DNA of 64,000 nucleotides from JBLMZI01 sp050258755 (GTDB lineage Bacteria; Bacillota; Syntrophomonadia; Syntrophomonadales; DTU052). The stretch is taken from positions 124,001-188,000 of the forward strand of contig JBLMZI010000004.1 in the NCBI GenBank assembly GCA_050258755.1, written 5' to 3'. Below, one piece after another: positions 50,816 to 58,684 of the stretch. A program made the position numbers and the translations under genes. The notes under the pieces were generated by a model that was not told the origin of the DNA, searched no databases, and worked only from the letters and a program-made list of their open reading frames with translations. The first letter of the stretch is position 1; each line of letters begins with the position of its first letter.

Positions 50816-51796
50816 TCATGGCACCAGAAGGAAGGAAGCCCTTCGTTTTTCCGCCTCGCGGATGAATTCCGGGATGAACCGTTCCAATTCCTCCACGATA
50901 CAAATATCCGAATGCCGAAATATCGCCGCTTCGGGATCACGGTTGATTGACACCACGGTTTTCGACTCCTTCATGCCGGCGATATGCGGCGCGGAACCGG
51001 AGATGCCGCAGGCAACGTAAAGCAGCGGTGAAACCTTCTTGCCGGTGAGTCCCACCTGCGCGTTATACTCAATCCACCCATTGTCGCAAGCAACCCTTGA
51101 TCCCGCGATTGCGGACCGGTTGAAGCAGGATGCCATGGAACGGAGCATTTGTAGGTTCTCGGCTTTGCCGATCCCTTTACCGGCGGATATAACCACCTCC
51201 GCGTGTTCGAGTTCGGTGTTGGATTGGTCCGGGGTGCTGAACTGCACATTTGATGTAAAGACTGGATGGATGTCCGCATCAATCACCGTGGTCAGGCCGG
51301 GGTCCGCCTGTTGATCACGGGCGGGAAAAGCACCGGGGAGAACCGTGATGACCAGAGGCGGCTTTCCCGCGCCATAAAGCATGTCGAGCTTCCCGTGGAA
51401 TCCGCTCCTGCGGTAAGAGATGCCGCTCTCGGACCGTTCGATCCCGCACACTGAGGTGACACAGCAGCCATCGAGCCGGGCCGCGACGCGCGGGGCATAA
51501 TCGTATCCGGTCGATGTATGGGCGATGATAATGATGTCGGGAGTGATCCGCTCCGCCGCCATCAGAGCCGCGTTTTCCCAACCCTCGCAGGTATATTCGG
51601 CCAGGCCGCTGCCGTTGATCACCAGCAGGTCCGCTCCGGAAACAGAAGGCGCACCGGGGATAAGCCCCGGCAATACGGCGGTTATCCCGGATTGATAGTG
51701 GCGGGCAATTTCGGCTGCGCAGGAGACAAGCTCGTGCGTTACCGGGAGGATGCGACCGCCGCTCTGTTCACACATGACCATGATCGAATGGCTCAT
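50816..51796 (-). CDS. etfA: Electron transfer flavoprotein, alpha subunit
   Basis: FAD-binding subunit of EtfAB, which takes electrons from acyl-CoA dehydrogenase; 326 residues. The C-terminal FAD domain is clear: VVISAGKGIGKAENLQMLRS, a conserved arginine in AIAGSRVACDNGWI, QVGLTGKKVSPLLYVACGIS, HIAGMKESKTVVSINRDPEA. The N-terminal domain is less conserved (PDIIIIAHTSTGYDYAPRVAARL). Either of two consecutive ATGs (51799, 51796) may be used; spacing to AAGGAG favours the second. It is 11 bp downstream of etfB. The FAD-domain motifs look functional. The arrangement, divergent from an acyl-CoA dehydrogenase operon, points to that dehydrogenase as the partner. Confidence 0.93.
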   Translation of the reverse strand: MSHSIMVMCEQSGGRILPVTHELVSCAAEIARHYQSGITAVLPGLIPGAPSVSGADLLVINGSGLAEYTCEGWENAALMAAERITPDIIIIAHTSTGYDYAPRVAARLDGCCVTSVCGIERSESGISYRRSGFHGKLDMLYGAGKPPLVITVLPGAFPARDQQADPGLTTVIDADIHPVFTSNVQFSTPDQSNTELEHAEVVISAGKGIGKAENLQMLRSMASCFNRSAIAGSRVACDNGWIEYNAQVGLTGKKVSPLLYVACGISGSAPHIAGMKESKTVVSINRDPEAAIFRHSDICIVEELERFIPEFIREAEKRRASFLLVP

Positions 51797-51807
51797 CATG
51801 TTCTCCT

Positions 51808-52584
51808 TTATATCAGGGATTTTTCATGAAGCATCTGCCAGAGCGCCGCGGCCTTTTCAGCCGTGGTTCCTTCAAGCCTCATTCCGGCACGATCCGATCC
51901 CGCGTCCTGAATGCTTTCAACCCCTTCGCAGCTTCCGGCCGACAGACCGGCAGCGCACGCGATCTCCGTGATCTCGGCATATTTGGCCCGCAAAACATTG
52001 GAAAGGGAAGGGTACCTGGGCCGGTTGATGCCCGACTGGACCGCGGCCAGGGCGGGGAGGGCCAGGTCCATGGAACACCGGCTTCCCGAATCGAGCTCCC
52101 GCTCGACCCGAATGTGCCGCTCATCGGCATTCACCGCAAGCTTGATCACAGCCGTGGCTGAAACCACGCCAAGCCTGGCCGCGATCATCGGCCCGGTCTG
52201 GCCGGACATCATATCTTCAGACATGACGCCGGTTAGAATCAGATCGTATACCTTGTCATGGCAGAATTCAGCGATCAGGCGCGACTTGAGCGACGGGCTG
52301 ACGTAACCATCACAATCATGGATAAGGTGAAAGCCCTGGTCCGCGCCCATCTCCAGGCATCGCCTTATCGCGGATTTGACGCGTTCGGGGCCAATGGACA
52401 CGACATCAATGACCGTACCGGGAATCATTTCCCGGATGCGCAAGGCCTCTTCAACGGCATGTTCATCATAACGGTTGATCCAGTAAGAAGCGTTTTCAGC
52501 ATATCCGGCCCATGTCTTTTCCGGGTTGACCGCCGGTCGTGATTCCTGATCCGCGACCTGTTTGATACATACAAGGATTTTCAT
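51808..52584 (-). CDS. etfB: Electron transfer flavoprotein, beta subunit
   Basis: AMP- or FAD-binding subunit that pairs with EtfA; 258 residues. Recognised by MKILVCIKQVADQE, INRYDEHAVEEALRIRE, VSIGPERVKSAIRRCLEMGA and DLILTGVMSEDMMSGQTGPM; the usual signature LPALAAVQSGINRPRYPSL is present. Whether it belongs to the bifurcating type cannot be settled by eye. It is first gene of the minus-strand arm and starts 150 bp from the divergent phosphatase-like gene; the shared region carries a palindromic candidate operator. Confidence 0.94.
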   Translation of the reverse strand: MKILVCIKQVADQESRPAVNPEKTWAGYAENASYWINRYDEHAVEEALRIREMIPGTVIDVVSIGPERVKSAIRRCLEMGADQGFHLIHDCDGYVSPSLKSRLIAEFCHDKVYDLILTGVMSEDMMSGQTGPMIAARLGVVSATAVIKLAVNADERHIRVERELDSGSRCSMDLALPALAAVQSGINRPRYPSLSNVLRAKYAEITEIACAAGLSAGSCEGVESIQDAGSDRAGMRLEGTTAEKAAALWQMLHEKSLI

Positions 52585-52662
52585 AAAGGCCCTCTGTTAA
52601 AATCCGCTTTTCATTTAATTATAGTAAACAATAATCCGGGCCTGAAAACAAGTCAATTTAAA

Positions 52663-52715
52663 ACGGACGTCCGTCCTTTTTTATATTGACTTTCTCCCAG
52701 AGAGACGATTATCCT
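52663..52715. promoter_or_regulatory. Divergent promoter region with palindromic candidate operator
   Basis: ACGGACGTCCGT at 52663-52674 is a perfect 12-bp palindrome midway between etfB and the plus-strand operon. A plus-strand promoter follows: TTGACT (52686-52691), 18 bases, TATCCT (52710-52715). For the minus strand, TTGACT with TATTGT at 17 bases can be read just beyond the palindrome. The TetR-family protein encoded in the operon is the natural candidate to bind here. Confidence 0.6.
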
Positions 52716-52734
52716 ATAACCAGGGAGAAGATTT

Positions 52735-53445
52735 ATGGCTGAGTTGATTTTTGTCCGTCACGGGCAGGCCTCGTTCGGCAGCGGGGATTACGATATCCTT
52801 TCCGACCGGGGAAAAGAGCAGTCAGTCTTGATTGCTCAATACTTATTAAATACCGGCGTCTCGTTTGTCAGGGCTTACTCCGGGACGCTGAAGCGTCAGG
52901 TGGATACGGCAGAGATCGTCCTGGATTCCATGCGGGCGAACAAGACCGGATTTCCGGCGCTCAGTAGGATTGAAGGATTCAATGAGTACCAGTCTGACGC
53001 GATCATGCACCATTACATTCCGCTTCTGGCCCAAGAAGATTGCGCGCTTCATCCTTTTATTGAAAAACTGTACACCGACAAGCGCGCGTTCCAACATGTT
53101 TTTGACCGGGTGGTGAGCCGGTGGCTTTCAGATCAGTCAAACCCGGATGGCGTGGAGGGGTGGAACCGCTTTAAGGAGCGGGTCGCGGCGGCCATTCAAC
53201 AGATCACCCGCGAAAATGAGAAAGACAGCAGAATCGTGATCTTCTCCTCCGGCGGGGTGATCTCGGCCGCAGTCCATCTCGCAACCGGCATGTCCCCCTA
53301 TGAATCGATGCGGTTGGGCTGGGGTCTGGTGAATACATCAATGACGAAATTCAGGTTCGGGAGCGCGGGGCTCATTCTGCATTCACTGAACAGCTACCCG
53401 CACCTGGAAAGCGGCGGGTCTGGTGAACTGATTACGTACCGATAA
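52735..53445 (+). CDS. Histidine phosphatase family protein (phosphoglycerate-mutase-like), atypical second motif
   Basis: A 236-residue protein with the phosphohistidine motif FVRHGQASFGSGDYDILSDR at the N-terminus, plus the arginine in SGTLKRQVDTAEI and the acidic helper in GFNEYQSD. The usual C-terminal HGG is replaced by IFSSGGVISAA, so the second catalytic histidine is serine; a subfamily with TSGG/SSGG here exists. It is first gene of a five-gene operon with acyl-CoA dehydrogenase, TetR, APH kinase and SDR. It might remove phosphate from a kinase product or have a non-catalytic role; both are inference. GGGAGAAG precedes the ATG, and the next gene starts 13 bp after the stop. Confidence 0.85.
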   Translation: MAELIFVRHGQASFGSGDYDILSDRGKEQSVLIAQYLLNTGVSFVRAYSGTLKRQVDTAEIVLDSMRANKTGFPALSRIEGFNEYQSDAIMHHYIPLLAQEDCALHPFIEKLYTDKRAFQHVFDRVVSRWLSDQSNPDGVEGWNRFKERVAAAIQQITRENEKDSRIVIFSSGGVISAAVHLATGMSPYESMRLGWGLVNTSMTKFRFGSAGLILHSLNSYPHLESGGSGELITYR

Positions 53446-53458
53446 GGGAGGGAAGCAC

Positions 53459-54661
53459 ATGGATTTTCAGATTTCTGACAAGATGAAGACGATTACCGGG
53501 ATGATCAACGAGTTTGTGGACAAAGAACTGATCCCACTGGAACACGACTTTCTGACCAAGGATTTCAAACAGCTCGAACCGATCGTCGAAGAAAAGCGCA
53601 AAATGGTAAAGCAGATGGAGCTCTGGGCGCCGAATCAGGATAAAGAATTGGGCGGCATGGGGCTGAATCTGGTGGAGCACGGTCTGGTTTCGGAGGCGCT
53701 CGGCAGAAGCCCGCTTGGCCATTATGTGTTCAACTGCCAGGCGCCGGACGCGGGCAACATGGAGATCCTTCATAAGTTCGGAACCGAGGAACAGAAGGAG
53801 CAATACCTGCGGCCGCTGGTTGAGGGCAGGATCCGCAGCTGCTTTTCCATGACCGAGGTTGAGATGCCCGGATCGAATCCGGTCATGATGGACACCACAG
53901 CAGTCAAGGACGGCGGCGATTACATTATTAACGGCCAGAAATGGTACTCGACCGCCGCCGACGGCTCCCAGTTTTCGATCTGTATGGCGGTGACCAATCC
54001 CGAAGCGCCGCCGCACATGCGCGCCAGCATGATCATCGTTCCGACCGACAACCCGGGCTTTAACCTGGTGAGAAACATCCCCGTCATGGGCCACGAGGGC
54101 AGCGGCTACTTCAGCCACGGCGAGGTCCTGTTCCAATCCTGCCGGGTCCCGCAGAGCAACCTGCTTGGTCCGGAAGGCGCCGGCTTTGTCATCGCGCAGG
54201 AACGGCTCGGGCCGGGGCGCATCCATCACTGCATGCGGTGGATTGGAGTGTGCAACCGGGCATTCGAGCTGATGTGCCGCAGGGTCAACCAGCGGATGAT
54301 CAAGCCTGACGGCAAAACGCTTGCCACCCAGCAGATCATTCAGGCGATGGTCGCCGATTCGGCGGCGGAAATCCAGGCCGCAAAGCTGATGACCCTGCAC
54401 GCCGCATGGCGGATCGACAACCTGGGGCAGAAGGCCGCCAAGGTCGATATCTCGCTGATCAAGTTCTACGTGGCCAACGTGATGCAGAATGTGATCGACC
54501 GGGCCTTACAGGTTCACGGCGGTCTGGGGATGACCGATGATACGATCATTGCCTTCTTCTTCAGGCATGAACGCGCGGCCCGGATCTATGACGGCGCGGA
54601 TGAAGTGCACCGGATGAATGTGGCCAGGACGATCCTCAGACAATACGAAGACAAAAATTAA
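53459..54661 (+). CDS. Acyl-CoA dehydrogenase, ACAD10/11-like
   Basis: FAD enzyme of 400 residues that dehydrogenates acyl-CoA and gives electrons to EtfAB. Family segments are ELWAPNQDKELGGMGLNLVE, RIRSCFSMTEVEMPGSNPVM, INGQKWYSTAADGSQFSICM, RLGPGRIHHCMRWIGVCNRA and HGGLGMTDDTIIAFFFRHER. The active-site region reads RIYDGADEVHRMNVAR; the YDGxDEVH form marks the ACAD10/11-like branch, with Asp where short- and medium-chain enzymes have the catalytic Glu. ACAD10/11 enzymes act with an APH-type kinase domain on 4-hydroxyacyl-CoA; here the kinase is the separate protein two genes downstream. The gap to the TetR gene is 17 bp. Confidence 0.93.
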   Translation: MDFQISDKMKTITGMINEFVDKELIPLEHDFLTKDFKQLEPIVEEKRKMVKQMELWAPNQDKELGGMGLNLVEHGLVSEALGRSPLGHYVFNCQAPDAGNMEILHKFGTEEQKEQYLRPLVEGRIRSCFSMTEVEMPGSNPVMMDTTAVKDGGDYIINGQKWYSTAADGSQFSICMAVTNPEAPPHMRASMIIVPTDNPGFNLVRNIPVMGHEGSGYFSHGEVLFQSCRVPQSNLLGPEGAGFVIAQERLGPGRIHHCMRWIGVCNRAFELMCRRVNQRMIKPDGKTLATQQIIQAMVADSAAEIQAAKLMTLHAAWRIDNLGQKAAKVDISLIKFYVANVMQNVIDRALQVHGGLGMTDDTIIAFFFRHERAARIYDGADEVHRMNVARTILRQYEDKN

Positions 54662-54678
54662 GGACCGGTTATCCGCCG

Positions 54679-55362
54679 ATGATGTACAACGAGTTTAAAA
54701 AAATCGTAAATATCTCGAAAGAGGAAATCTCGGGCCAGATCCTGGAGCGGAACCGCGACTCGATCAAGGTGAAGAAGGAAAAACGGGCCATCGAGAACCT
54801 GATCCGGATCATCGACGCGACGCTGGATCTGTGCAGCAAATGCAGTTTTCAGGCAATGAGCATCCGGGATCTTTCCGCAGCGTCCGGTCTGAGCCGGGGC
54901 GCGTTGTATTCCTACTTTACCAGCAAGGAAGAACTGCTGGTTTTGATCCAGTCGCACGGCCGGGAGATCGCGAACCGGGTGCTTCATGACCAGATCGCCC
55001 ATGGCAGCGGCCCCGCCGAGAAACTGCAGCTGGCGATCAAGTCGCACATCTACCTGAGTGAGGCCATGCAGAAATGGTTCTATTTCACCTATATCGAGGC
55101 ACGGAATCTGTCCAAGGAAGAGCAGAAACGGGCCATAGAAAGTGAACTCGAAACGGAGAAAATCTTCATTGACATCATCAATGAAGGCATTGACGAAACG
55201 ATCTTCCGGGACGAAAACGTGGTCCTGGCCGCGTCGGTGATCAAGGCGATGCTGCAGGACTGGTACCTGAAACGGTGGAAATACCGGACCAGGAAAGTGT
55301 CCGTGGACGATTATGCTGACTTTGTGATTCATGTGGCTGAGTCTATTTTGCTGATAAAGTAA
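54679..55362 (+). CDS. TetR/AcrR family transcriptional regulator
   Basis: DNA-binding repressor of 227 residues. Its N-terminus has an extra basic lead (about 1-35), then the TetR helix-turn-helix: RIIDATLDLCSKCSFQAMSI, RDLSAASGLSRGALYSYFTS, KEELLVLI. The C-terminal ligand domain is helical. Its position inside the acyl-CoA operon suggests it senses an acyl-CoA and controls both arms through the palindrome at 52663-52674; this is inference. The ribosome site is weak, which may keep its level low or rely on coupling with the dehydrogenase gene. Confidence 0.9.
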   Translation: MMYNEFKKIVNISKEEISGQILERNRDSIKVKKEKRAIENLIRIIDATLDLCSKCSFQAMSIRDLSAASGLSRGALYSYFTSKEELLVLIQSHGREIANRVLHDQIAHGSGPAEKLQLAIKSHIYLSEAMQKWFYFTYIEARNLSKEEQKRAIESELETEKIFIDIINEGIDETIFRDENVVLAASVIKAMLQDWYLKRWKYRTRKVSVDDYADFVIHVAESILLIK

Positions 55363-55378
55363 AGTGTGGAGGTGTGGT

Positions 55379-56449
55379 ATGAGTGATGTGACTGACCGCG
55401 CCACGTCCATTCGGAGCGGCGAGGAACTTGATCCGAAAAAGGTTCTGGAATTTTTGAAAGACAGCGTCCCGGGTCTGAATGGGGAAATCGAGATTAAGCA
55501 GTTTCCCAGCGGGTTTTCCAACCTGACCTATTCCGTCAAGGTCGGGGACCGGGAGATGGTGCTGCGCAGGCCGCCATTCGGCAAGAAAGCCAAAACCGCG
55601 CACGACATGGGGCGCGAGTATAAGATACTCAGCGCGCTGAAGCCGGTTTTTCCGTATTGCCCGCAGCCGTTGGTGTACACCGAGGACGAAGCGGTCATGG
55701 GATGCCCATTTTACGTCATGGAACGCATCCCGGGCATCATCCTGCGCAGGGACCTTCCGAAGGGAATGGAACTGAACCCGAAAGAGGCCCGTACCCTCAG
55801 CGAAAACCTGATCACGGTGCAGTACAAACTGCATTCGGTGGACTACGCGAAAGCCGGGCTGGCAGACTTCGGCAAGCCCGAAGGCTATGTGCGGCGCCAG
55901 GTCGAAGGCTGGAGCGGCCGGTATCGGGATGCGAAGACACCCGACGCTCCGGACTTTGAAAAAGTGATGCAGTGGCTGCATGACAAAATGCCCGGCGAGT
56001 CGGGGATCGTGGGAATCATCCATAATGACTTCAAATTTGACAACGCAGTGCTCGATCCGTCCAATCCGATGGAGATCATCGGCATTCTCGACTGGGAAAT
56101 GGCAACCCTGGGCGACCCGCTGATGGATCTCGGGTCTTCACTGGGCTACTGGGTGGAGCAGGATGATCCGGCCCCATTACAGGCGATCCGCCAGATGCCG
56201 ACCAACCTGGAAGGCATGCTGACCCGCCAGGAACAATTCGCGCTCTACGGTGAATTGATGGGCATCAAGGTTGATCACTTCGATTTTTATTACTGCTTCG
56301 GACTATTCCGGCTCGCGGTCATCGCGCAGCAGATCTACTACCGATTCTTCCATGGGCAGACCAAGGACCCACGGTTCGGAGCGCTGATTGCTGCGGTCAA
56401 AGTCCTCGAAGCAACCGCGCTGCAGGTCATTGAAAAATCGGATCTTTAA
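55379..56449 (+). CDS. APH-family phosphotransferase (ACAD10/11- and LvaA-like kinase)
   Basis: Predicted small-molecule or acyl-CoA kinase of 356 residues. The N-lobe begins IEIKQFPSGFSNLTYSVKVG and GDREMVLRRPPFGKKAKTAH. The catalytic loop is IIHNDFKFDNAV near 222, with the metal-binding IGILDWEMATLGDPLMDLGS. These match the kinase domain of ACAD10/11 and of LvaA, which phosphorylates 4-hydroxyvaleryl-CoA in levulinate catabolism. With an ACAD10/11-type dehydrogenase and an SDR in the same operon, a 4-hydroxyacyl-CoA phosphorylation/elimination route is likely. The ATG at 55379 follows GGAGGTG, and the frame start at 55364 is rejected. Aminoglycoside resistance is improbable. Confidence 0.88.
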   Translation: MSDVTDRATSIRSGEELDPKKVLEFLKDSVPGLNGEIEIKQFPSGFSNLTYSVKVGDREMVLRRPPFGKKAKTAHDMGREYKILSALKPVFPYCPQPLVYTEDEAVMGCPFYVMERIPGIILRRDLPKGMELNPKEARTLSENLITVQYKLHSVDYAKAGLADFGKPEGYVRRQVEGWSGRYRDAKTPDAPDFEKVMQWLHDKMPGESGIVGIIHNDFKFDNAVLDPSNPMEIIGILDWEMATLGDPLMDLGSSLGYWVEQDDPAPLQAIRQMPTNLEGMLTRQEQFALYGELMGIKVDHFDFYYCFGLFRLAVIAQQIYYRFFHGQTKDPRFGALIAAVKVLEATALQVIEKSDL

Positions 56450-56468
56450 TGAAAGCGGGGGGAATATC

Positions 56469-57233
56469 ATGATCGTCGATTTCAGTTTAAAAGGGAAAGT
56501 CGCCGTAGTGACCGGGGCAAGCCGCGGTATTGGCGAAAGCATCGCAAAGGCCCTGGCCGAATACGGCGCTGAAGTGGTTATCACCAACAAGACAATGGAA
56601 GGTCTGCCCGAAGTTGAAGCCGCAATCAAGGCCGCCGGCGGCAAGGCCGTGGCAAAGGCGTGCCACAACGGCATTCCGGCCGAGATCGAAGACCTTTTCA
56701 AATTTGTCGAGTCAACCTATGGCAAGCTCGATATTCTGGTGAACAATGCCGCGATGAACTTCTACTTTGGCAACATGATCGACGCTTCGGAGGACGTGTG
56801 GGATAAGACCATGGACGTCAACCTGAAGGGCAATTTCTTCACCTGCCAGCACGGCGCCCGGCTGATGATGAAAAACGGCGGTGGTTCCATCATCAATGTC
56901 GCGTCGATCAATGGCATCCGACCCGCGCTGATGCAGGGCATCTACTCGATTACCAAGGCAGGGCTCATCTCCATGACCAAAGCCTTCGCCAAGGAGCTGG
57001 CACCGGCAAATGTCAGAGTGAATGCACTGCTCCCGGGTCTCACCGATACCAAGTTCGCTTCCGTCATGGTTAAAAACGATGAGATGATGGAGAAGTACCT
57101 GCTGCCGCAGATCCCGCTTCATCGGGCCGCTCAGCCGGAAGAAATGTGCGGCGCCGTGCTGTACCTGGCATCGGACGCGTCATCCTTCACCACCGGCGCA
57201 ACCATCGTGGTCGACGGGGGAGCGCTGGCGTAG
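56469..57233 (+). CDS. Short-chain dehydrogenase/reductase (SDR)
   Basis: NAD(P)-dependent oxidoreductase of 254 residues, classical SDR length. The cofactor motif is VVTGASRGIGESIAKALAEY near 14-22, then ILVNNAAMNFYFG, the catalytic Asn in VNLKGNFF, Ser in INVASINGIRP and Tyr-x3-Lys in YSITKAGLI, and the C-terminal GATIVVDGGALA. As last gene of the acyl-CoA operon it probably oxidises a 3- or 4-hydroxyacyl-CoA or reduces the keto form; related operons carry an SDR in the same role. The frame is open upstream to 56388, but the ATG at 56469 follows AAGCGGGGGGAA and begins the family's N-terminus. A strong terminator ends the operon. Confidence 0.93.
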   Translation: MIVDFSLKGKVAVVTGASRGIGESIAKALAEYGAEVVITNKTMEGLPEVEAAIKAAGGKAVAKACHNGIPAEIEDLFKFVESTYGKLDILVNNAAMNFYFGNMIDASEDVWDKTMDVNLKGNFFTCQHGARLMMKNGGGSIINVASINGIRPALMQGIYSITKAGLISMTKAFAKELAPANVRVNALLPGLTDTKFASVMVKNDEMMEKYLLPQIPLHRAAQPEEMCGAVLYLASDASSFTTGATIVVDGGALA

Positions 57234-57262
57234 CTTTTTATAAAACCGCATCGATAACATTA

Positions 57263-57299
57263 AAGCTCGCGGCATTACGCCGCGAGCTTGCTGTTTTTT
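57263..57299 (+). terminator. Terminator of the acyl-CoA catabolic operon
   Basis: The stem AAGCTCGCGGC/CCGCGAGCTT with a short ATTACG-type loop is followed by GCTGTTTTTT. Confidence 0.85.
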
Positions 57300-57437
57300 A
57301 ACCCGCCTATTTAAAATATTTTATTGTTATTTTTATATTAAAAAACCATTATCTGTATCGTAAAATAGTATGGAACCACGTACACACAACTTGTACATCG
57401 CAAATCATGACCGCAAGTAGGGAATAGGGGAATGGAT

Positions 57438-58142
57438 ATGCCGAATTACCGGACTTTATTTGTAGTCGGGCTGGCCGCATTAATCGTCGGTCTGATGCTG
57501 TCACAGCAGTTTCAGGCCAATCGACTGGGTCCAACCTATGTTTCGGCGGCCCGATGGACCAGTTTGACGAAACAGATTAATGATTTACGGCGGGAAAACG
57601 AGGCCCTGGCAGCTGATGTCGCCAGGTATCGAAGCCAACTGCCGCATTCGAGCAGTGGTTCGGCAAACCGGCAAATAGGCAAGGAATTGGAACGAAACAG
57701 CCGATTAGCCGGGCTTACGCAGGCTCAAGGCGCCGGGATTATGATCGTTCTGGATGACGGGAATGACCCCTTGCGGGTTGGAGAAGGCCTGGTTCATGAT
57801 TCAATGCTGCGGACCGCCGTTAATGAGCTGAACAAAGCGGGCGCTGCCGCGATCAGCATCAATGGTGAACGATATATTTCGACCACAGAAATCCGCTGTG
57901 CCGGGCCAGCAATTTTGATGAACATTCACCGGATTGCGCCGCCGTTCGAAATTCGCGCCATTGGAAACCAGCGGAGTTTGAAAAAGGCGCTGGAAGACCC
58001 TTACGGCGCGTTGCTACTGCTTCGCTATCAAGGCGTTCGAATCAAAACCTGGACGGACGATAATCTAGAAATACCGGCATATAACGGCATGATCCAAATC
58101 AGATACGCGCGTCCGCTGAGCCAACACGCTCAACCGAAATAA
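57438..58142 (+). CDS. DUF881 family membrane-anchored protein
   Basis: A 234-residue protein of the DUF881 family (YlxW/YlxX-like in Bacillus), often encoded near division and sporulation genes. It has one N-terminal membrane helix (about 6-24), a coiled coil (about 38-70, WTSLTKQINDLRRENEALAA), and the DUF881 domain: QGAGIMIVLDDGND, LVHDSMLRTAVNELNKAGAA, ISINGERYISTTEIRCAGPA, PPFEIRAIGN. The ATG at 57438 lies 7 bases after AGGGG, better than the ATG at 57432. A truncated relative follows directly downstream. Confidence 0.88.
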   Translation: MPNYRTLFVVGLAALIVGLMLSQQFQANRLGPTYVSAARWTSLTKQINDLRRENEALAADVARYRSQLPHSSSGSANRQIGKELERNSRLAGLTQAQGAGIMIVLDDGNDPLRVGEGLVHDSMLRTAVNELNKAGAAAISINGERYISTTEIRCAGPAILMNIHRIAPPFEIRAIGNQRSLKKALEDPYGALLLLRYQGVRIKTWTDDNLEIPAYNGMIQIRYARPLSQHAQPK

Positions 58143-58168
58143 CTTCGAATCCCCGAAGGAGACCAGGT

Positions 58169-58429
58169 ATGTCACGAAGGCGAGCCATCTATTTATTGTC
58201 TTTGGTTTGTTTCCTGCTGGGCTTAATGATCTCGATTCAAATTCGCTCGACCATTCAGACCTCCCAGAACCTATCACCAGACCGATGGGCCGATTTGGCG
58301 GTTGAGATCGACTACCTGCGCACGCAGCACGACGTTTTGACAGCCGAGTCCATCACTTTGCGCAACAAACTGCCGAAAATGGTCATCAATTCAATGCGGA
58401 CTTCAAAATACCATCGTATTGGCGGTTAG
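58169..58429 (+). pseudogene. Truncated DUF881-like protein (N-terminal part only)
   Basis: An 86-residue frame with the same start as DUF881 proteins: a membrane helix (YLLSLVCFLLGLMISIQI), then a short coiled coil (WADLAVEIDYLRTQHDVLTA). The DUF881 domain proper is absent; the frame ends after a tail unlike the family (MRTSKYHRIGG). It has its own AAGGAG site and may still be translated. Family members are often found in tandem, so this is most likely a decayed second copy. Confidence 0.55.
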
Positions 58430-58437
58430 CGGATCTA

Positions 58438-58629
58438 CTAAAACACCAGCGCGCAAGCCGCATTCCGGTTCACTGTCAGAGCGCCGGTAAAGGTCCCAGC
58501 CACCTGAATCACCGGTCCTTCACTGCCACAATTCAATGCGTTCCGGTACTCTGCGCCAGGTTTCGGCTCTCTTTCTAACGGCTGTTGTGCTGCAAGGCGC
58601 GAACCAGCTTCCGTCAGGTTCGGTTCAAA
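58438..58629 (-). other. Short minus-strand open frame without start, possible gene remnant
   Basis: In the 255-bp gap between the truncated DUF881 frame and the LuxR regulator, one minus-strand frame stays open for 63 codons and ends ALTVNRNAACALVF. It has no ATG or GTG with a ribosome site. The composition is protein-like, but no family was recognised. It lies just downstream of the LuxR gene stop. Confidence 0.25.
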
Positions 58630-58684
58630 TCACCGGCGTGAAACGGTCGGCCAACCGATGGAATGGCTCGGTGATCACCCCGGG

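Noticed and set aside
54658..55521. A 287-codon minus-strand frame
   Set aside because: It is antisense to the TetR and APH genes, which have good motifs and ribosome sites.
55379..56449. Aminoglycoside resistance gene
   Set aside because: The APH fold is shared, but the sequence type and operon partners are those of ACAD10/11-linked kinases.
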